Positions 60,012-64,000 of a DNA stretch of 64,000 nucleotides are shown here, in pieces. The translations under genes and the position numbers were made by a program. The stretch is from NCBI RefSeq assembly GCF_002099195.1, contig NZ_NBYX01000001.1, positions 163,828 through 227,827 on the forward strand, given 5' to 3'. A model generated the notes under the pieces. It did not search any database, had not been told where the DNA came from, and worked only from the letters and a program-made list of their open reading frames with translations. The stretch's first letter is position 1. Each line of letters starts with the position of its first letter. Origin of the DNA: Burkholderia puraquae. GTDB lineage: Bacteria > Pseudomonadota > Gammaproteobacteria > Burkholderiales > Burkholderiaceae.

Positions 60012-61466
60012 TCAGCGCGAACCGGCGCGTGCGGCGCCGGCCGGTTGCCCGCCCGCACCGGCCGACCACGGCGGCAGCCGCAGCGTCGTGACGAAGCTTG
60101 CCGCGTGCAGCACGCAAAGCAGGCCGAACGCCCACGCATAGGCGTTCGCTTGCGTACCGCCGCTGGCCACCGATTCGGCCTGCAACCGCCACGCGAGGAA
60201 CAGCGTGCACACGGTCGTGAACGTCGGGCCGCCGAGGCGCTGCACGATATTGAGCGAGGTCGTCGCCATCGGCAGGTTGCGGCGCTCGACCGACGCATAC
60301 GCGGCGGAGATCGACGGCGCACCGATCGCGCTCTGGCCCATGCCGCGCAGAAACAGCGCCGGCACGAGCAGGTACGGATCGTAGCCGGTCAGCGCGAGGA
60401 ACGCGAACGGCAGCGTCGCGAAGAGCGAGAGCAACGCGCCGGCGGCGGCCAGCCGGCGCACGCCGAACCGGCTCGTCAGCGTGCCCATCGACGGATACGT
60501 GACGAGCATGCCGAGGCCCATCGGCGCGAGCAGCCAGCCCATTTCGCCGGGCGTGCGGCCGCACGCCTGGATCAGGAACACCGGAATCAGCATCTGGCCG
60601 GCGAACAGCGTGCCGTTCGACAGGAACTGCGTCGACGCGGCCGCGCCGAACACCTTGCCGCGAAACAGCGCAAGGTCGATCAGCGCGTGGCCGCCCTTGC
60701 GCGTTTCGACCCGCAGGAACGCCGCAAGCAGTAGCGCCGACGCGACGATCGCCGCGATGCCGAGCGCTTCATTGATCCGCTCGATGCCGGACAGGAACAG
60801 CACGAGCCCCGGCGACAGCAGCGCGAGGCCGACCCAGTCGAGTTCGCGCGGCTGCGTGTCGTCGCGGTCGCCGGGCAGGAACCGCGCGGCCAGCGCGAGC
60901 GCCAGCACGCCGACAGGCAGGTTCACGAGAAACAGCCAGCGCCACGACGTGTGCTGCAGGATCGCGCCGGCGACGACCGGCCCGAGGATCGGCGCGAGCA
61001 GCACGGGCACGGCCGCGTAGCCGATCACGCGTGCCATCTGCTGGCCCGCGACGCGCGCGATCATCATCTGTGCCATCGGCGCGAGCAGCCCGCCGCTCAC
61101 GCCTTGCAGCACGCGGAATGCGATCAGCGATGGCGCGGACCACGCGAGCCCGCATAGCGCCGACGTGAGCGTGAACGCCGAGAAGCACCACAGGTACAGC
61201 GCCTTCGCGCCGATCCGGTCGACGAGCCAGCCGTTCAGCGGCAGCACCAGCGTGAGCGCGAGCAGGTAGCCGCTCGTGACCCACTGGATCGTCGCGAGGC
61301 TCGCGTGCAGGTCGGTCGCGAGGCTCGACAGCGACACGTTGACGATCGTCGCGTCGAGCTGCGACAGCAGCGAGCCGAGTGTCGCGACCGCGCTGACCTT
61401 CCAGATCGACGGATCGGGCCGGCCGGCCGCGTGGTCCTGCGCCGAGCGCGCGCGCGGGTCGCTCAC
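60012..61466 (-). CDS. DHA2-family MFS transporter
   Basis: 484 residues with about 13-14 membrane helices. Helix 1 region LLSQLDATIVNVSLSSLATDL, GWLVDRIGAKALYLW (motif A) and GPVVAGAILQHTSWRWLFLVNLPVG (motif C and the following loop) are EmrB/QacA-type. The start overlaps the stop of the isochorismatase gene by four bases (ATGA), so it is the third gene of a marR-isochorismatase-MFS operon. Substrate unknown; probably an aromatic or drug-like compound. Confidence 0.92.
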   Translation of the reverse strand: MSDPRARSAQDHAAGRPDPSIWKVSAVATLGSLLSQLDATIVNVSLSSLATDLHASLATIQWVTSGYLLALTLVLPLNGWLVDRIGAKALYLWCFSAFTLTSALCGLAWSAPSLIAFRVLQGVSGGLLAPMAQMMIARVAGQQMARVIGYAAVPVLLAPILGPVVAGAILQHTSWRWLFLVNLPVGVLALALAARFLPGDRDDTQPRELDWVGLALLSPGLVLFLSGIERINEALGIAAIVASALLLAAFLRVETRKGGHALIDLALFRGKVFGAAASTQFLSNGTLFAGQMLIPVFLIQACGRTPGEMGWLLAPMGLGMLVTYPSMGTLTSRFGVRRLAAAGALLSLFATLPFAFLALTGYDPYLLVPALFLRGMGQSAIGAPSISAAYASVERRNLPMATTSLNIVQRLGGPTFTTVCTLFLAWRLQAESVASGGTQANAYAWAFGLLCVLHAASFVTTLRLPPWSAGAGGQPAGAARAGSR

Positions 61467-62026
61467 GCGCCGCGCCGGTCGAGCAGCGCGACGATGTCCT
61501 GCGTCGTGCCCGTTTCGCCGAGGCGCGGGAACAGGCGCTCGACGCTGTTCACATGCGCATCCGCATTGAGGTCGGTCATCGCGTCGACGGCGAGCGTGAC
61601 GTTGTAGCCGAGTTCGTGCGCCTGCCGTGCGGTCGATTCGACGCCGATGCTCGTCGCGACGCCGGTCAGCACGATCTGCGTGACGCCGGCCGCCTTCAGG
61701 TGCGCGTCGAGGCCGGTGCCGGTGAACGCGCCCCAGGTCTTTTTCGTCACGAGGTGGTCGCTAGGCTGCCGGTTCAGTTCGGGCACGAGTTCGGCCCAGT
61801 CGGCGGGGAACGACGCGGCGCGCGGCGGTTGCTCCGTACGACCCGGTGCGCCGCCGGCGACGTTGACCAGCACGACCGGCAGCCCGCGGCTGCGGAATGC
61901 GTCGAGCAGTTCGCGGGTGTGCGCGATCACCGGTTCGACCGGGTGTGCGGTGGGGAGGGCGACGATGCCTTTCTGCAGGTCGATGACGACGAGTGCCGTG
62001 TTCGTGTCGAGACGGGTTGCGCTCAT
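61463..62026 (-). CDS. Isochorismatase-like cysteine hydrolase
   Basis: 187 residues from the Met at 62026, which has a GGAG ribosome site. The family's catalytic triad is present: Asp in VVIDLQKG, Lys in VTKKTWGAF, and Cys position in TGVATSIGVESTARQAHELGYNVTLAVDAMTD; here the usual TGxxTxxCV reads TGVATSIGV, so the nucleophilic Cys is replaced by Gly, which is common in one non-Cys subgroup. Either a different mechanism or a non-hydrolytic role is possible. Middle gene of the marR operon. Confidence 0.88.
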   Translation of the reverse strand: MSATRLDTNTALVVIDLQKGIVALPTAHPVEPVIAHTRELLDAFRSRGLPVVLVNVAGGAPGRTEQPPRAASFPADWAELVPELNRQPSDHLVTKKTWGAFTGTGLDAHLKAAGVTQIVLTGVATSIGVESTARQAHELGYNVTLAVDAMTDLNADAHVNSVERLFPRLGETGTTQDIVALLDRRGA

Positions 62027-62091
62027 GATGGGACTCCGTGAAAGGGACGAAGAAAGCCGTGCGCGCGAATGCCGTGGCGCGCGGGCCGGAT

Positions 62092-62535
62092 TCATTGCTC
62101 GCCGATGCGGCGGATCAGCGGGATGGCGGCGGCGAGCGTGTCGAGGTCTTCGGGATCGAGCTGCTCGATTGCGGCGCCGAGCCACTTGTGTTTCGCGGCG
62201 TTGCGCTTGAGCCGTGCGTCGAGGCCGGCCGCGGTCAGCCGGAACAGGATCTGGCGGCCGTCGGTCGGATGCGGTTCGCGCTCGACGAGACCGTCTTCCT
62301 CGAGGCTCGCGAGAATCGCCTTCATCGACTGCGGCTTCATCGCTTCGGCGCGCGCGAGATCGGCGGTCGTCATCGGCCCGTGCCGCTGGAGTCGTGCGAG
62401 CGCGCTCGTCTGGGACATGCCGAGCCCTTCGGATTCGATCTCGGAGCGGAGCCGGCGGATCAACTGGCCGACCGCGAGGGTCAGGTCGGCGGCGACGATA
62501 TCGGCGGAAACGCCGGGTTTGCGTGGCGGGGTCAT
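62092..62535 (-). CDS. MarR-family regulator
   Basis: 147 residues from the Met at 62535; a Met at 62547 is an alternative. Winged helix features: LGMSQTSALARLQRHGPMTTADLARAEAMKPQSMKAILASLEEDGLVEREPHPTDGRQILFRLTAAG. It heads the operon with an isochorismatase-like enzyme and an MFS pump. An exact palindrome 26 bases before its start suggests autorepression relieved by a small phenolic ligand, as in other MarR systems. Confidence 0.93.
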   Translation of the reverse strand: MTPPRKPGVSADIVAADLTLAVGQLIRRLRSEIESEGLGMSQTSALARLQRHGPMTTADLARAEAMKPQSMKAILASLEEDGLVEREPHPTDGRQILFRLTAAGLDARLKRNAAKHKWLGAAIEQLDPEDLDTLAAAIPLIRRIGEQ

Positions 62536-62560
62536 GCGGCGAATCATAGGACACGACAGT

Positions 62561-62576
62561 TAAACTTGCAAGTTTA
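62561..62576. promoter_or_regulatory. MarR operator palindrome
   Basis: TAAACTTGCAAGTTTA is an exact 16-bp palindrome, 26 bases upstream of the marR start. AT-rich palindromes of 16-20 bp containing TTGCAA are the usual sites of MarR proteins. Confidence 0.7.
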
Positions 62577-62619
62577 CCTGTCGAGTTGTCGCCGGGCCGA
62601 GGAGAGGGCGGGTGCGCGG

Positions 62620-62853
62620 TTACGCGTCGCGGAGCGGGACCGGTACGACCTCGTTGTATCTCGGGGTCGCGGCCTCGTGCAGCAGGTCCCCGAGGTATTG
62701 CGCGAGTTCGTCCGCGGCGATCGTGGACGGAATGTGCAGGTCAGCCGGGCGCCGCTTGCCTTCGGCGCCGAGAACAAACACGATCCACTGGTCGTTCTTG
62801 CGTACGACAGCGAGTAGCCGGCCAAATGCGTTGAAGCGGTATTCGTCCTGCAT
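62620..62853 (-). CDS. Small hypothetical protein
   Basis: 77 residues with a good ribosome site (GGGGAG). Sequence MQDEYRFNAFGRLLAVVRKN... then VFVLGAEGKRRPADLHIPSTIAADELAQYLGDLLHEAATP suggests a small alpha/beta domain. It resembles short cytoplasmic Burkholderia proteins of unknown function. It follows the endopeptidase gene by 42 bases on the same strand and may be cotranscribed. Confidence 0.78.
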   Translation of the reverse strand: MQDEYRFNAFGRLLAVVRKNDQWIVFVLGAEGKRRPADLHIPSTIAADELAQYLGDLLHEAATPRYNEVVPVPLRDA

Positions 62854-62895
62854 GGCATCGCTCCCCTGGGGTGAACGCGCCAGCCGCCCGCGCGC

Positions 62896-63990
62896 TCACT
62901 GGATCGAGCAGGACAGCCAGCGATGGATCTTGATGGCATCGCTCGAGACGCCCGCGCGCGTCGGTGCACCGAGCAGCACGACCGTTTCGCGGCGGCCCTT
63001 CACACGCATGCGCATCACGACGCCGTGCCCCGACTCGTTGATGAAGCCGGTTTTCTGCAGCCGGATCGGCAGGCGGAGATAGCGGACGAGCGGGTCGGAA
63101 TTCACGTAGAGCAGCTCGCCGTCGCCCGGGCGGACGGTGGTTGACGTATCCGTCGAGAAATAGCGGATCAGCGGATCCTGCGCCGCCGCGCCGACGAGCT
63201 TCGCGAGATCCTCGGCCGTCGACACGTTGTGCGGCGACAGGCCGGTCGGCTCGCGGAAGTGCGTATGACGCATGCCGAGCCGGCGCGCTTCGCGGTTCAT
63301 CGCCTTGACGAACGCGGCGCGTCCGCCCGGATAGTCGCGGCTCAGCGCGGCGGCCGCGCGGTTTTCCGACGACATCAGCGCGATATGGAACATCTCGCGG
63401 CGCGACAGTTCCGAGCCGACCTGCAGGCGCGACCCGGTGAACTTGATCGTGTCGCGGTCGTGCGCGGTGACGCGCAGCACGCCGTTCAGCGGACGGTCGG
63501 CGTCGCGCGCGACGACGGCCGTCATCAGCTTCGAGATCGACGCGATAGGCCGCACCGTGCGTGCGTTGCGGGCCAGCAGCGGCGTGCCGGAATCGACGTC
63601 GAGCACGTAGGCTGCGCGTGAATGCAGGGAATTGACCGCGCGCGGGCTGTAGCCGCAGCTTGCCATCAGGCGGGGCTTGTCGGCCGGGCGAGGGGGCACG
63701 ACGGTCGTGCGCCTGGCGCGGCGATGTTGCGGGGCCGGCGCCGCGTGACGCTTGACCGCATGATGCTTCACGCGCGGGCGGCGATGCTTGACGGCTTTCT
63801 TGTTGCGCCGGGCCGGCTTCTTCTTGACGGTTTTCTTGACGGCCTTCGCAGGCGCATGCGCGTGCGCGGCGCGCGGCGGCGAGTTGCGTGGCGTGGACGA
63901 CGCGTGCGTCGAGAAGGCGAACATCAGCATCGACAGGGCGACGAGCAGGGTGGTCCGGGCGAATGGCAGGCGCGCGATGAGGCCGGTCAA
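62896..63990 (-). CDS. pbpG: D-alanyl-D-alanine endopeptidase (PBP7 family)
   Basis: At least 364 residues. The frame is still open to the window edge; 63990 is a TTG and the real start may lie just outside. Signal region LLVALSMLMFAFSTHA, then a very basic Lys/Arg/His linker (49-100), then a S11-type domain with SISK (151-154), SEN (208-210) and KTG (313-315). Such enzymes cut D-Ala-meso-DAP cross-links in peptidoglycan. The long basic linker is unusual compared with E. coli PbpG and is common in Burkholderia versions. Confidence 0.92.
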   Translation of the reverse strand: MTGLIARLPFARTTLLVALSMLMFAFSTHASSTPRNSPPRAAHAHAPAKAVKKTVKKKPARRNKKAVKHRRPRVKHHAVKRHAAPAPQHRRARRTTVVPPRPADKPRLMASCGYSPRAVNSLHSRAAYVLDVDSGTPLLARNARTVRPIASISKLMTAVVARDADRPLNGVLRVTAHDRDTIKFTGSRLQVGSELSRREMFHIALMSSENRAAAALSRDYPGGRAAFVKAMNREARRLGMRHTHFREPTGLSPHNVSTAEDLAKLVGAAAQDPLIRYFSTDTSTTVRPGDGELLYVNSDPLVRYLRLPIRLQKTGFINESGHGVVMRMRVKGRRETVVLLGAPTRAGVSSDAIKIHRWLSCSIQ

Positions 63991-64000
63991 GCGAAAGTCT

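Noticed and set aside
1..64000. CRISPR arrays, tRNA or rRNA genes, prophage or integrative-element ends
   Set aside because: No spaced repeat array, cloverleaf-like sequence, rRNA stretch, integrase or phage structural gene was recognised; the only mobile trace is the IS remnant near 3.4 kb.

Overview
The window is about 64 kb of high-GC DNA with GC-rich codon use throughout the coding parts. It looks like a chromosomal segment from the Burkholderia cepacia complex or a close relative (Betaproteobacteria). The pointers are two OmpC-type general porins with GxGLKAIF-like cores, a short Burkholderia-type H-NS protein, an IS402-like (IS5 family) transposase remnant, many LysR-type regulators paired with divergent metabolic genes, and a dense set of efflux pumps. 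No rRNA, tRNA, CRISPR array, prophage or replication origin was seen. The assignment rests on protein resemblance recalled from memory, not on a search.

Layout. 1-5.3 kb: the 3' part of an RND efflux permease, a porin, an in-frame junction between an IS5-family transposase N-terminus and an NmrA-like oxidoreductase that has lost its Rossmann start, and a TetR regulator with a near-ideal palindromic operator. 5.6-9.5 kb: H-NS, an SDR plus small cupin, and a LysR/FAD-monooxygenase divergent pair. 9.6-16.4 kb: a secreted esterase with an OpgC-type acyltransferase, a second porin, a LysR/aldo-keto reductase pair and a TauE-like exporter. 16.5-23.5 kb: a large lipoprotein resembling carbohydrate-active enzymes with LacI-type palindromes upstream, a LysR gene, an NlpD-like lipoprotein, and a class A beta-lactamase homologue whose catalytic Ser and Lys are replaced, followed by a GcvA/AmpR-like LysR gene. 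23.5-30 kb: a chaperone-usher fimbrial cluster (major subunit, chaperone, usher, tip protein, and a short extra subunit beyond a GlsB-type gene).

30.3-37.2 kb: a complete seven-gene operon in the order of E. coli ddpXABCDF (VanX-type D-Ala-D-Ala dipeptidase, binding protein, two permeases, two ATPases) headed by an RpiR/SIS regulator. It probably imports and cleaves a cell-wall-derived dipeptide. 37.4-39 kb: a hipBA toxin-antitoxin pair with three operator-like repeats spaced exactly 26 bp apart. 39.4-43.7 kb: a Tat-exported bicupin oxalate decarboxylase followed directly by an NRAMP manganese transporter, then an orphan paralogue of the dipeptide binding protein. 43.8-50 kb: two small secreted proteins, an EmrB-type MFS pump and a LysR/FUSC efflux pair. 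50-56.2 kb: a bestrophin-like channel with a YdeP-like molybdoenzyme, a divergent MocR regulator and an MscS-type channel. 56.6-64 kb: a SulP transporter, a LysR/LysE pair, a marR-isochorismatase-MFS operon with a palindromic operator, a small hypothetical gene and a PBP7-type endopeptidase cut by, or starting very near, the window end.

No wholly new multi-gene system can be claimed from the sequence alone. The most unusual items are the catalytically altered beta-lactamase homologue, the transposase/NmrA junction, the phased repeats at hipBA, the oxalate decarboxylase/Mn transporter pairing, and the LacI-type palindrome pair upstream of an unassigned lipoprotein.
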